Counted from the first letter of the stretch, positions 1 to 7,906 are shown. The stretch is DNA of 33,794 nt from Bacteroidales bacterium (GCA_016287075.1 JAEEVC010000029.1:1-33794), one strand, 5' to 3'. A program made the numbers and translations. The notes: generated from the letters alone by a model not told the origin.

Positions 1-88
1 CTCCGGCCCGAAAATAAGGGATATCGGGCCGGAGGTGGGCGGCATGGTATAGTTCCGGCCCGAATTGTCGGGATATTGGGCCTGAGGT
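1..88. repeat. Two copies of a GC-rich hairpin
   Basis: The first copy, 1-34, has a perfect 10-bp stem CTCCGGCCCG / CGGGCCGGAG around a loop of about 14 nt that contains gggatat. The second, about 52-88, repeats the same order of elements (CCGGCCC, a loop with gggatat, GGGCC) but its right arm is degenerate. The left edge is the window edge, so more copies may lie outside. They look like REP-type palindromes or transcription terminators; no T-run follows either stem. Confidence 0.6.
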
Positions 89-97
89 GAGGGAGGC

Positions 98-298
98 GTC
101 GGCAGACGGGGGGTGGCGGCTCCATGGCGGGGAACGGCGGTCGCGGTCGGGGAAAGGGGTTCGTCCGGCTAACTCGCGCGGGTCGACGGAGCACCCCGCG
201 CTCAAACACACGCCGGCCGTCCTGGCGGAACACCCCTTTCCCCGGGCTCCTCTGTAACCGTTCCCCTTAATATCCGCCGCCACCCTCCGTCTGCCGAC
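98..298. repeat. 201-nt rod-like imperfect inverted repeat
   Basis: At least five stem segments nest in perfect order: 98-120 with 276-298 (23 nt, one mismatch), 129-137 with 258-266, 148-160 with 232-244 (13 nt perfect), 165-169 with 212-216, and 176-182 with 195-201. The whole segment can fold as one rod about 100 bp long. I see no convincing coding frame in it. It could be a structured non-coding RNA, a MITE-like element with 23-bp ends, or a cruciform site. No flanking target-site duplication is obvious. Confidence 0.65.
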
Positions 299-352
299 TC
301 TTTGTCCCCAGCCGTGGCAGGTAAACACCAGCAAATCAAGTGATAAAGCATG

Positions 353-384
353 AGAGCCCCACCTCTTTTTAGGGGGCTCTTTGT
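353..384 (+). terminator. Probable Rho-independent terminator
   Basis: AGAGCCCC at 353-360 pairs with GGGGCTCT at 373-380 around a 12-nt loop and is followed by TTG. The T-run is short on the plus strand. It would end any transcript that enters from the left, for example one covering the rod at 98-298. Confidence 0.5.
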
Positions 385-473
385 GGGAAATAGCTGATAA
401 CAAGACGCTTATCCGCCACGGCCAATTCTGGCCAGTCCTGTTTGAAAGGGATGTCGGGTCGTCCGGTGGCGCA

Positions 474-520
474 GGGACAGGGTTCCGGAGGAATTTCTTC
501 TGACTCCGGAGCCCTGTCCC
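474..520. repeat. Dispersed hairpin element, copy 1
   Basis: A 17-bp stem (gggacaggg-ttccggag paired with ctccgga-gccctgtccc, one G:U pair) encloses a 13-nt loop, gaatttcttctga. A close relative lies at 19941-19986 with the same stem ends and nearly the same loop. The right end of this copy runs directly into the tandem array at about 511-775. Confidence 0.65.
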
Positions 521-775
521 GTAGCAAAAACGGACGGCCCTGCAGCAACCTGTCCTGTGGCAAAAACAGGACGGCCCTGCAGCAACCTGTCCCGGAGCAA
601 AACAGGACGGCCCTGCAGCAACCTGTCCCGTAGCAAAAACGGACGGCCCTGCAGCAACCTGTCCCGGAGCAAAACAGCTCGCCTTGCCGGAACCGATCCC
701 CGTATCAAGCCCGCCCGGTCGTGCCGCAACCTTGCCCTTGGCAACTACAGACCGGCCCTGCCGAAACCTGCCCTT
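511..775. repeat. 36-37 bp tandem repeat, about 7 decaying copies
   Basis: The unit starts cctgtcccgnagcaaaa and ends cggccctgcagcaa. The first four copies are nearly identical and the last three drift progressively. The open frames that cross it are by-products of the periodicity. There are no spacers between copies, so it is not a CRISPR. It ends about 40 bp before the promoter of the lipoprotein gene. Confidence 0.75.
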
Positions 776-811
776 CCGCTTCCTCCATTGTCTCGGAGAA
801 CGCATGCGTAC

Positions 812-844
812 TTTTGCGTTTTTACATATTTCTTTTTATTTTTG
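812..844 (+). promoter_or_regulatory. Bacteroidetes-type promoter of the lipoprotein gene
   Basis: TTTTG at 812-816 and TATTTTTG (TAnnTTTG) at 837-844 are separated by 20 bp. The start codon at 885 follows about 40 bp after the -7 element. Confidence 0.7.
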
Positions 845-884
845 CCCGTAGAAGCCCGGAAACTCACTAAATACATATTGTCCT

Positions 885-3662
885 ATGAAAAGGTATTTTT
901 CGCTGATGGCAGGCATGCTCGTTGCCTTCGCTTTCCTTCTTGTATCCTGTCAGGAGAAAACCGTTTCAGTGACGGATGTGTCCCTGGACAGGAAGACCGC
1001 TGAAATCAAGGTCGGGGAGACCTTGCAACTGACGGCGACGGTCCTGCCGGCCGAGGCCACGGATGCTGCGGTCAGCTGGGCATCCGACGCCCCGGAAGTC
1101 GCTTCTGTCGATGCCGACGGCAAGGTGACGGCCCTCAAGCCCGGCAGTGCCAAAATAACCGTGACGACAATGGATGGTGGGATGACGGCCACCTGTGCGG
1201 TGACGGTAACGGATTTCTTCACCGTGCGTTATTTCTCGCCTGATTTTACGGTAGGCGGTTACAGCGGTGCCCGGAATGCCGAGGACGAGATGGTCGAGTC
1301 CGTATTTTTCAAGAATACCATGATGGCTAGGTTCGTCCTGTCGGCAGACGGCTCGACCCCCTACGGGGACAAGGACGCGTCCCATTATTCCGTCTCGGAC
1401 ATCAAGGCTGCGTCGGGCGTCATCGATACTGAGAAGCAAATGGTTTACGTGGAGAAACTCACCGGTGTGGAGTGCGGACAGTATGTGATCCGGTTCCTGG
1501 CTCCCGGAACGGCCGAGTTTACCCTGAATTTCAACGACGGTACCCGGTCTTTCTCCAAGACCATCAAGTTCACCGTGGAGGACAAGGTCCACGACATCGG
1601 TTTCGTTGCCGGTCCCGGGGTCGCCGCAGTGGCGATGTTGCGCAATTTGTATGAAGGCCCCATGTACGTGGATAACCGTGTGTTCCAGACGGATTACTAT
1701 TTATGGGTCCGCGCATGGGACAAATCGACCGGCCAGATTCCCAGTTCCGGCACCTTCTCCCTGGATCCCGACAATGACGGTGAGAGTTCCGCCTTGTACG
1801 AAGCCTCGGTCGAGAATGTGACTCCTCAGTCGGAGTGCATCCGCATCAAGTTCAATACGCCCGGCTACATCAACCTCGGCGTGCGCTTCAACGGCGGGGA
1901 GAAAAAGAAGGCCTCCGCACGCCTGTGCTTCTATACCTATGCCGGCCTGGTGCTCCGGACGACCGAGAACCAGCATGTGTACAACAATATTGAATTCAAG
2001 CTGAAGGAGGCGGAGACCCTGTCCTTCGTGTTCCGCAACAACGACCGGAACCGGAACGAGAACATCGTCCTTGACAGCCTGAAGCTTACGGGCGGGAACG
2101 CCTCGATTGCGACGCTGGAACGGGCTGCGGACGGGAAGACCCTGGTCCTCAAGGGAGTCAAGGAAGGCACGACCTCATGGACCATCGCCTATTCCTATTT
2201 TGGCATGACCATCGGGCCGACCACGGTCAAGGTGACGGTCTCCAACACGGTCCCCGTGACCTCGGTCAAGATCGACAATCCGTCCAAGACGCTCCGGGTC
2301 GGGGAGAAACTCACGGAGAGCGTAGTGATTACGCCTTCCGATGCGACGGACAAGACGGTAAAATGGGAGTCTTCCAATCCGTCCGTGGCAAAAATCGCCC
2401 AGTCGAGTGGCCTCCTGGCCAATGTGGAGGGCGTCTTCCCGGGGACGGCGACCATTACGGCCAGCTGCGGCGGCAAGTCCGACTCCTATCAGGTGGAGGT
2501 CCGGGCCAATTATGCCATCCAGTACAATGACAATGCTTTCTCCGCTTCCGCCTTCACCTATGTTCCGGGATCGACCCTCTCGAACCTGCTGCCCTTCTCC
2601 TTCAAGAACAGCTATACCGGCCAGATGGTGGATCCGTCGACAGGCGGGATCACCATCACCTCCTCGAATGAGAAGGTCCTGAAATTCAAATCCTACCGCG
2701 CGCAGTACGCCTATGTGGAAGCCCTGTCCACCGGTACGGCCACGTTGAAGTTCCTCGCCGGTTCCCAGGTCCTGCTGACTACGGTGGTGACGGTCGTCCC
2801 CGTCCCCGAGGTCCATTCCCAGATCACCGGAAAGGCCGTGGCTTCGACAGAGCCTTACGTGCTGGGATACCTGTCGGGGGACCAGGTCCGTTTTGAAATG
2901 TATGACCGCTTCACGGGTAAGTATTACAATCCCACCAGCGGCCTGACCGTCTCTTCTTCGAACACGTCCGTCGCGACGGCTTCGGTCGGAACGTATTCCG
3001 GTCACCAGGTATGGTACGTAAAAGGCCTGAAGGCCGGCACCAGCACCATCTCGTTCCGCTACAACGGCGATCTGGTCAAGTCCATCACCTACTCGGTCCG
3101 GAATGACCGCGATATGGTGGACCTGGGCCTTGGCGTGAAGTGGGCGACGGTGAATATCGGGGCCAGCCAGCCACAGGAACCGGGCAATCTCTTCGCCTGG
3201 GGCGAGACGCAGGGCAAGTCCAATTACGCCGCATCGACTTACCTGTGGTACGACGGCTCCTCCTTTACAAAATACACGGCCAGGGATGGCAAGATGACCC
3301 TGGAGGCGGATGATGACGTCGCCCAGGTATGGTGGGGCTGGGGCTGGCGGATGCCGACCAATGCGGAGTTCTCCGACCTCTGTACGAGATGTACCTGGAC
3401 AGCAACGACCTTAAGCGGCGTCAACGTCTTCAAGATTACGGGGCCGAACGGAAAATACATCTATATCCCCATTGCCGGGCATTATGTCGGTACGACGCTC
3501 CAGTTGTATGGCACATCGGTCATCTATTGGACCTCCGAGCGCCTGGGCGGTTATGAGGATTCGGCCAAGACGATGGTGGCCAACAAGAGCGCCGGAAAGG
3601 GTACGACCGGGCAGGTGAGTCCCCGCTACATGGGCATGTACGTCCGTGCTGTCAAGAAATAG
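885..3662 (+). CDS. Large surface lipoprotein with Big_2 Ig-like domains and C-terminal Fib_succ_major-like domain
   Basis: This 925-residue protein starts with a lipoprotein signal peptide ending in the lipobox LVSC (lipid-anchor Cys22), so it should be exported and anchored, probably in the outer membrane. Residues about 26-110 form a Big_2 Ig-like domain (VTDVSLDRKTAEIKVGETLQ, then SWASDAPEVASVDADGKVTA). A second Big_2 domain is at about 455-540 (SVKIDNPSKTLRVGEKL, then KWESSNPSVAKI). The stretches between have a similar beta-rich texture. The last 180 residues, from DLGLGVKWATVNIGA through FAWGET and GWRMPT to YWTSE, resemble the 'Fibrobacter succinogenes major paralogous domain' common in Bacteroidetes surface proteins. 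The start is set by the signal peptide and the promoter at 812-844. No catalytic motif is visible, so a binding or adhesive role is inferred. It stands alone and converges on the U32 gene. Confidence 0.88.
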   Translation: MKRYFSLMAGMLVAFAFLLVSCQEKTVSVTDVSLDRKTAEIKVGETLQLTATVLPAEATDAAVSWASDAPEVASVDADGKVTALKPGSAKITVTTMDGGMTATCAVTVTDFFTVRYFSPDFTVGGYSGARNAEDEMVESVFFKNTMMARFVLSADGSTPYGDKDASHYSVSDIKAASGVIDTEKQMVYVEKLTGVECGQYVIRFLAPGTAEFTLNFNDGTRSFSKTIKFTVEDKVHDIGFVAGPGVAAVAMLRNLYEGPMYVDNRVFQTDYYLWVRAWDKSTGQIPSSGTFSLDPDNDGESSALYEASVENVTPQSECIRIKFNTPGYINLGVRFNGGEKKKASARLCFYTYAGLVLRTTENQHVYNNIEFKLKEAETLSFVFRNNDRNRNENIVLDSLKLTGGNASIATLERAADGKTLVLKGVKEGTTSWTIAYSYFGMTIGPTTVKVTVSNTVPVTSVKIDNPSKTLRVGEKLTESVVITPSDATDKTVKWESSNPSVAKIAQSSGLLANVEGVFPGTATITASCGGKSDSYQVEVRANYAIQYNDNAFSASAFTYVPGSTLSNLLPFSFKNSYTGQMVDPSTGGITITSSNEKVLKFKSYRAQYAYVEALSTGTATLKFLAGSQVLLTTVVTVVPVPEVHSQITGKAVASTEPYVLGYLSGDQVRFEMYDRFTGKYYNPTSGLTVSSSNTSVATASVGTYSGHQVWYVKGLKAGTSTISFRYNGDLVKSITYSVRNDRDMVDLGLGVKWATVNIGASQPQEPGNLFAWGETQGKSNYAASTYLWYDGSSFTKYTARDGKMTLEADDDVAQVWWGWGWRMPTNAEFSDLCTRCTWTATTLSGVNVFKITGPNGKYIYIPIAGHYVGTTLQLYGTSVIYWTSERLGGYEDSAKTMVANKSAGKGTTGQVSPRYMGMYVRAVKK

Positions 3663-3671
3663 CGGATCTCG

Positions 3672-3717
3672 CGTGGAAACGAAGCGGCGGCCCTTATCCG
3701 GCCGCCGTTTCCGTTTT
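3672..3717. terminator. Bidirectional terminator between convergent genes
   Basis: CGGCGGCC at 3685-3692 pairs with GGCCGCCG at 3700-3707, followed by a T-rich tract; weaker pairing extends outward (GGAAACG with CGTTTTCC). It lies between the lipoprotein stop at 3662 and the U32 gene, whose TAA stop at 3694-3696 is in the loop. Confidence 0.6.
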
Positions 3718-5025
3718 CCAGAGATAGACCTTGTCGCCGCGCCGGGGATGGAGCGGCTCGCCGGGAGCGAGGAGTGCCGGGTCGTTGACATGGTCGGCGG
3801 GCATGGCCTCAAGCGGCACGGAGAGCGAGCAATAGACGCCCTTGCCTGCCGTGGAGACACTTTCATGCTCGACGCGCAGGTCTTCGACCTTCATCTCGAG
3901 GATGCCGGTGGTCTTGCCAAGGATAATAATCTCGTCGCCGACGGAGAGCGGCGCGGACTCGACGAGGATCTCCGCCACGCCGATGCGGTTGAACCAGTTG
4001 GTGACCTTGCCCGAGTAAACCTTGCGGCGGGTGGCCTGGCTGCCATAGACGGCACTCCATTCGCCAAGGCGCGCACCCTGGTAGTAGCCGTCCCAGAAGC
4101 CGCGGTTGAATACTTCGGCAAGGGAAGCCTTGAGGCTGGCGGCCAGTTCCGGGGTGTACGTTCCGTCACATACGGCATCCGCCGCCTGTCGGTAACAGGC
4201 GGCGCAGCGCTTGACGTATTCCGCGCTGCGGGCGCGCCCCTCGATTTTGAAGACCTTGACGCCGGCACCGATGATCTTGTCCATGAACTCGATGGTGCAC
4301 AGGTCCTTCGGGGACATGATGTACTCGTTGTCGATCAGCAGCTGGTTGCCGGTCTCCACGTCGGTGACCTCGTAGCCGCGCCGGCAGACCTGGAAGCAGG
4401 CCCCGCGGTTGCCGGAGGCGCCGTAGGTGTGGAGCGAGAGGTAGCATTTGCCGGAAATGGCCATGCAGAGCGCTCCGTGGGCGAACATTTCGATGCGGAC
4501 GAGGTTCCCTGAGGGCCCGCAGATGTGTTCCTTCGCAATGGCATCGGCGATGGCCTTCACCTGATGGAGGTTCAGTTCCCGCGCCAGGACGACCACATCG
4601 GCGAACTGCGCGTAGAAGCGCAGCGCCTCGACATTGGAGATGCTGAGCTGGGTGGAGATATGGACCTCGAGACCGATCTTCCGGCAGTAGAGGATGGCGG
4701 CCATGTCCGATGCGATGATGGCATCGACTCCCGCCGCCTTCGCGGCATCCAGCGCGGAGTACGCGGCCTCGAGGTCATCCCCGAACAAGGTGATATTCAG
4801 GGTCATATAGGACCGGACGCCATATTCCCGGCAGATCCGGGTTACCTCGGGCAGGTCCTCCTCGGAGAAATTGTTGGCCGAGCGGGAGCGCATGTTCAGG
4901 TGCCCGATGCCGAAATAGACGGAGTCGGCCCCGCCTTCGACCGCTGCGAGGAGACACTCGAAGTTCCCCGCCGGCGCCATGATTTCCAGTTCTTTTTTCT
5001 GTATGTTATTATGTGTCTTCGGCAT
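3694..5025 (-). CDS. U32 family peptidase-like protein (TrhP/RlhA type)
   Basis: This 443-residue protein begins KKELEIMAPAGNFECLLAAVEGGADSVYFG, the standard TIM-barrel opening of the U32 family. It carries the U32 signature EMFAHGALCMAISGKCYLS at about 185-203. Further cysteines follow (GACFQVCRRGY), in line with an iron-sulfur site. Well-studied members, E. coli TrhP (YegQ) and RlhA, act in hydroxylation of tRNA wobble uridine or of 23S rRNA, with prephenate as a linked precursor. The old 'collagenase' label fits this cytosolic-looking protein poorly. No signal peptide is seen. Which RNA is the substrate cannot be read from the sequence. Its ATG overlaps the stop of the upstream TPR gene by one base (TAATG), so the two are probably translationally coupled. 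Confidence 0.9.
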   Translation of the reverse strand: MPKTHNNIQKKELEIMAPAGNFECLLAAVEGGADSVYFGIGHLNMRSRSANNFSEEDLPEVTRICREYGVRSYMTLNITLFGDDLEAAYSALDAAKAAGVDAIIASDMAAILYCRKIGLEVHISTQLSISNVEALRFYAQFADVVVLARELNLHQVKAIADAIAKEHICGPSGNLVRIEMFAHGALCMAISGKCYLSLHTYGASGNRGACFQVCRRGYEVTDVETGNQLLIDNEYIMSPKDLCTIEFMDKIIGAGVKVFKIEGRARSAEYVKRCAACYRQAADAVCDGTYTPELAASLKASLAEVFNRGFWDGYYQGARLGEWSAVYGSQATRRKVYSGKVTNWFNRIGVAEILVESAPLSVGDEIIILGKTTGILEMKVEDLRVEHESVSTAGKGVYCSLSVPLEAMPADHVNDPALLAPGEPLHPRRGDKVYLWKTETAAG

Positions 5026-5930
5026 TATTCCTCGATTGTTTCCAGATAGTCGTGAATTTCAGCCAGAATACGGATGACTATCGTCCCTCTGATGTAATAA
5101 GGCTCATATTGAAGTATTTCCCGTGCAATACGCATTGCTTGGTCTTGGTTTTCATTGACACGATAATACTCAAATAGTTTGTATCGCGGCAGGATTCTTC
5201 TCGGCACCATCCAGGATGCTTTCTGATAGGAGGCAATCGCTTTGTCATGGTCTCCACAAGCCATGTAACAGTCGCCCAAATCACAAAGTAGTTGCGTTGA
5301 TGGCATTACCGAGCATGCTTGTTGTAATACGGGGAGCGATTCGGAGGGGGAGCATTCGATATGGACAATCTGGGCTCGTTTATCTGTTTCGCCGTATTGT
5401 CTCCACGCATGATTCGTTACAGGAATCAGTACAAGACCGGCAATCAACAACGCTTTTTCAATAGCGACGGTTCCGGGCATGGGAATGAATACGGCGGAGC
5501 ACAATGCCATCAAAAATAGAAGAAGTGCTGGCACACCTTGTTCTGTCAAGATCCGGAGATAGTCATTATAGGGACTCCGGCGGGACAGCATCTTTTCAAA
5601 TACAACGATAGCACCTAAGGACATGATTCCGCCAAACAGCGCCGAATGATTGCCGAACAGGAGTGAGAATAAGACGGGCTGCCGGAACAAAACGTTGTAT
5701 GCCTGAAGAATGCACAGAATCAGCGAGGCGATAATGAGTATGTTCCCCTCATCCCATCGGTTTTGTTTGCTGCAAAAACCGGCGGCAAATCCGAAAAAAA
5801 GTAGGATGGATAAACAAAGACCAAGCAACGATGATTGTAAAAGGCTTTGAACTGTAAGCAGTCCCCAAAAGCAAACTGCGCACACGAAAGTGAGCGACAG
5901 TTTAACAGATTTATTTGTAGATGAACTCAT
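5025..5930 (-). CDS. Shortened O-antigen-ligase-like membrane protein with C-terminal TPRs
   Basis: This 301-residue protein has about five or six hydrophobic segments in residues 10-190, then a soluble C-terminal part with TPR character (LCDLGDCYMACGDHDKAIASYQKASWMVP at about 210-240). FGNHSALFGGIMSL resembles the 'FGNPNxxAGYL' segment of Wzy/WaaL-like ligases of Bacteroidetes, and SPYNDYLRILTEQGVPALLLF resembles their 'HNEYLQLLxExGxxGLLLF' segment. In full-length relatives these are separated by roughly 200 residues including the periplasmic loop; here only about 15 residues lie between. The frame is open throughout, so an in-frame internal deletion is inferred and ligase activity is doubtful. 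GC content is lower than in its neighbours. A promoter -7 box lies at 5945-5952. Confidence 0.7.
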   Translation of the reverse strand: MSSSTNKSVKLSLTFVCAVCFWGLLTVQSLLQSSLLGLCLSILLFFGFAAGFCSKQNRWDEGNILIIASLILCILQAYNVLFRQPVLFSLLFGNHSALFGGIMSLGAIVVFEKMLSRRSPYNDYLRILTEQGVPALLLFLMALCSAVFIPMPGTVAIEKALLIAGLVLIPVTNHAWRQYGETDKRAQIVHIECSPSESLPVLQQACSVMPSTQLLCDLGDCYMACGDHDKAIASYQKASWMVPRRILPRYKLFEYYRVNENQDQAMRIAREILQYEPYYIRGTIVIRILAEIHDYLETIEE

Positions 5931-5952
5931 TATTATTATATTTGCAAAGATA
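5914..5952. promoter_or_regulatory. Abutting divergent promoters
   Basis: On the plus strand, TTTG at 5914-5917 and TATATTTG at 5937-5944 form a Bacteroidetes promoter with 19-bp spacing for the MORN-repeat gene. On the minus strand, TATCTTTG at 5945-5952 is a -7 box for the TPR gene starting at 5930. The two -7 boxes touch (TATATTTG|CAAAGATA), so polymerase could occupy only one at a time. No clear minus-strand TTG box was found. Confidence 0.65.
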
Positions 5953-5971
5953 ACACATTCTGTGACACGAC

Positions 5972-6040
5972 ATGATAACCAGACCAGCTACCATATTATT
6001 TTTTTTGTCTTTCGTCTTGACAAGTTGTTTTTGTCAATAA
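5972..6040 (+). CDS. 22-residue lipoprotein-signal-like ORF, possible displaced N-terminus of the MORN protein
   Basis: ATG at 5972 opens MITRPATILFFLSFVLTSCF and ends two residues later at TAA 6038-6040. It reads as a lipoprotein signal peptide with lipobox LTSC, then stops. It begins about 28 bp after the plus-strand -7 box at 5937-5944, where a first start codon is expected. The MORN frame opens one base after its stop, in another frame. Either it is a short leader peptide, or the MORN gene lost its export signal by a frameshift or small deletion. Confidence 0.35.
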   Translation: MITRPATILFFLSFVLTSCFCQ

Positions 6041-6041
6041 T

Positions 6042-6809
6042 ATGGAAATTCTATCATTTATACTTTTCTCGGGCCTCAATCTGATTACCCCCACAGATAC
6101 TGTCGTGTATTTAGATAATGGTCGTTATGTCGGGCAGTATCCGGTCGGTAAGGGCGTTTTGTATTCAGAGAAAAAGGGTATGATCATGGGGTGGTTCAAG
6201 GAATGCGTACCACATGGTCGCTGCATTCATTACCGGACTAATGGCAGCATCTACGAAGGTGAAATGCAGGATGGGAAGTATTTCGGGAATGGACGGTACT
6301 TCACCCTTGCCGGGAATGTGATTACAGGAGATTTCTTCAACAATACGGCGACCGGGCGCGATACAATGTATTATTCAACCGGGACGATTTATGTTGGGAG
6401 CATGTTTGACAAACAACCTCATGGCGAGGGCATCAAATTGACCCCTGTCGTCCGTTCCCGTACCCGCTACCGTTACACGAATCTGGTCCCGGAAGAGCGC
6501 TGGGTGTATTTGTTCAGGGAAGGGACTTACCGTAACGGTGATTTCGTATCCGGATTCTGCACATACCTTTCGGCCCCGGCTCATCGGTGGATCGTGACAG
6601 CCAGTGTTACGGACGGTGTTTACTCCTGGATATACCGGAATGCTTTGGCGCGCTATGCTTCACATATCTATTCGCAGGAGGAATTGGAGCGGGATTACAT
6701 GCGATTGTATTGCCGGAAGCCTGCCTTCCCGATAGTCCCGTTGACGGAGGAGCAACTCTCCTTCCTTCGGACCCATTGCTGTTATGATCAATGGTTTAAT
6801 ATGGAGTGA
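6042..6809 (+). CDS. MORN-repeat protein
   Basis: This 255-residue protein has consecutive MORN-type units over residues about 25-140. Recognisable pieces are LDNGRYVGQYPVGKGVLY, GWFKECVPHGRCIHY, NGSIYEGEMQDGKYFGNGRY, GNVITGDFFNNTATGRDTMY and GTIYVGSMFDKQPHGEGI. MORN repeats form beta-hairpin solenoids used for protein or lipid contacts, so a scaffolding role is inferred. The C-terminal 115 residues have no motif I recognise. The in-frame N-terminus MEILSFILFSGLNLITP is only weakly hydrophobic and not a good signal peptide. The out-of-frame lipoprotein signal just upstream (5972-6040) suggests the real N-terminus may have been shifted. The next gene starts 20 bp downstream, probably in the same transcript. 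Confidence 0.75.
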   Translation: MEILSFILFSGLNLITPTDTVVYLDNGRYVGQYPVGKGVLYSEKKGMIMGWFKECVPHGRCIHYRTNGSIYEGEMQDGKYFGNGRYFTLAGNVITGDFFNNTATGRDTMYYSTGTIYVGSMFDKQPHGEGIKLTPVVRSRTRYRYTNLVPEERWVYLFREGTYRNGDFVSGFCTYLSAPAHRWIVTASVTDGVYSWIYRNALARYASHIYSQEELERDYMRLYCRKPAFPIVPLTEEQLSFLRTHCCYDQWFNME

Positions 6810-6829
6810 TATACCCAGTTTCATGAATT

Positions 6830-7258
6830 ATGAAACAAATCATATTGACTTTGTTTTCCTTTTTTGTTTGTTTAAAAATGACTGCGCAGGATTTGACGGC
6901 AGATCAAGTATATGAACTCCTGCAGTCATATGAGTGGAGTGCTCTTCACTTCGGACGGCCGTATTCCTTCACATTTTCTCCGACTGTCTTTCATTTTCGG
7001 ATGTATAAAACTGAGAGTTCGAATTATGAATGTGATGATGATTTTTATCTGAGCGATACCGCGGATACTGTATTTGTCGCATCCAAAATGGGACAAGCGC
7101 AAGGAAGTCATTATATTATTAGTAAGGAGCCCGGGAATCGTGCTTCGTGGTTGGAGATCGTCTCCATATCTTCGGATCATTTGACACTTCGTTCGTCGCA
7201 TAATGCTGTACATGAATTGACGGCCCGCCCAAAACAGGGGGGTAACCCGTCGGAATGA
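6830..7258 (+). CDS. Secreted hypothetical protein
   Basis: This 142-residue protein has a signal peptide, MKQIILTLFSFFVCLKMTAQ, likely cleaved after TAQ, giving a periplasmic or secreted product. The mature part (DLTADQVYELLQSYEWSALH, then TFSPTVFHFRMY) is mixed in character with no motif I can place; it reads like a lipocalin-like small beta protein, but that is a guess. It probably shares a transcript with the MORN gene 20 bp upstream. Its last codons (KQGGNPSE-stop) run into a scar carrying a copy of the neighbouring prenyl synthase gene end, and its TGA (7256-7258) lies inside that scar. The original C-terminus may therefore have been replaced. AT-richer than the flanking core genes. Confidence 0.6.
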   Translation: MKQIILTLFSFFVCLKMTAQDLTADQVYELLQSYEWSALHFGRPYSFTFSPTVFHFRMYKTESSNYECDDDFYLSDTADTVFVASKMGQAQGSHYIISKEPGNRASWLEIVSISSDHLTLRSSHNAVHELTARPKQGGNPSE

Positions 7259-7322
7259 CCCGCCGTGTCATTTCGTCCGGCCGGGGAGGCTGTCGGCGAA
7301 GCGCTGGAGCAGGGTGAGGACA
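7256..7322 (-). pseudogene. Remnant: 3' end of a second, divergent prenyl-synthase gene
   Basis: Positions 7254-7313 match 8307-8366, the 3' end of the intact polyprenyl synthase gene, at 56 of 60 bases. Read on the minus strand the remnant gives LLQRFADSLPGRTK-stop against LLRRFADSLLGRTK-stop in the intact gene, so it is the end of a diverged allele. Everything upstream of that tail is missing. The two copies bracket the ATPase/STAS cassette at about 7314-8306. Confidence 0.75.
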
Positions 7323-7415
7323 TCGTGTACAGTTGCATTCAGGGGAGTACAAAGATTGTTCGGTTTTCATGCCGAGGAATCTCGACACTTTTTTTATTCT
7401 TATTGCAAGAATCGT

Positions 7416-7423
7416 TATCTTTG
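7416..7423 (+). promoter_or_regulatory. Promoter -7 box of the ATPase/STAS cassette
   Basis: TATCTTTG matches TAnnTTTG exactly and lies 30 bp before the ATG at 7454. The T-rich tract at 7389-7396 is about where the upstream box is expected, but there is no clean TTG at 20-bp spacing. Confidence 0.5.
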
Positions 7424-7453
7424 CAATGATGTGGATAATCCGCATAACTGAAT

Positions 7454-7906
7454 ATGAACGTAGATACATTACTTCATCAGTACTTTGCCGAAAGTAGCGA
7501 TATCTGTATTGAGATGTTCGACGAGAAGAACATCAGGCAATGAGTTATTGTTTCTACGAAGTGATGGATAATGTGCTCATCCATTCCGGAAAAATGAATG
7601 GAATTGTCATTACCAGTTATTCCGAAGCGCAGCACTTGATTCAAATTCTGGTGGCCGATGACGGAATGGGAATCTTATCCTCCCTGGCTCAGAACCGGGA
7701 TTATAAGGACATTTCGGACATTGTCGGCCAATGGATCTATGGCCATAACCGAATCTGAACCTTGGAAGGGGACCATCGTTTATTTTGAACTGCGCTCCAA
7801 TATGGAAATCGATCCGGGGTTAGTCGTTGATCACCGGACAGACCCTGCAGAAGAGTTTGATGAATGGTTCCTGGACAATGATTCCGGGCTTGATAAACTA
7901 TGGTAG
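7454..7906 (+). pseudogene. Broken ATP-binding protein (histidine-kinase-like ATPase) of a STAS-associated pair
   Basis: Three frames carry pieces of one protein. 7454-7543 gives a 29-residue start (MNVDTLLHQYF...) ending in TGA. 7540-7758 gives YEVMDNVLIHS, the N-box of GHKL ATPases, and VADDGMGI, the G1 box. 7658-7906 carries the tail GTIVYFELRSNMEID and on to a TAG at 7904. The glycine-rich lid (G2) region expected between the G1 box and the tail is absent, and the stretch expected before the N-box is short. At least two lesions are needed, so the protein is probably dead. The TAG is one base before the start of the STAS-like gene, as in intact pairs. Such ATPase plus STAS-like pairs recall anti-sigma/anti-anti-sigma switches; that analogy is inference. 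Confidence 0.7.

Noticed and set aside
511..775. Possible CRISPR array
   Set aside because: Units are contiguous with no unique spacers and drift along the array; no cas gene is present in the window.
442..1003. Small proteins in the first kilobase
   Set aside because: These frames are driven by the 36-37 bp repeat and overlap the promoter and start of the lipoprotein gene.
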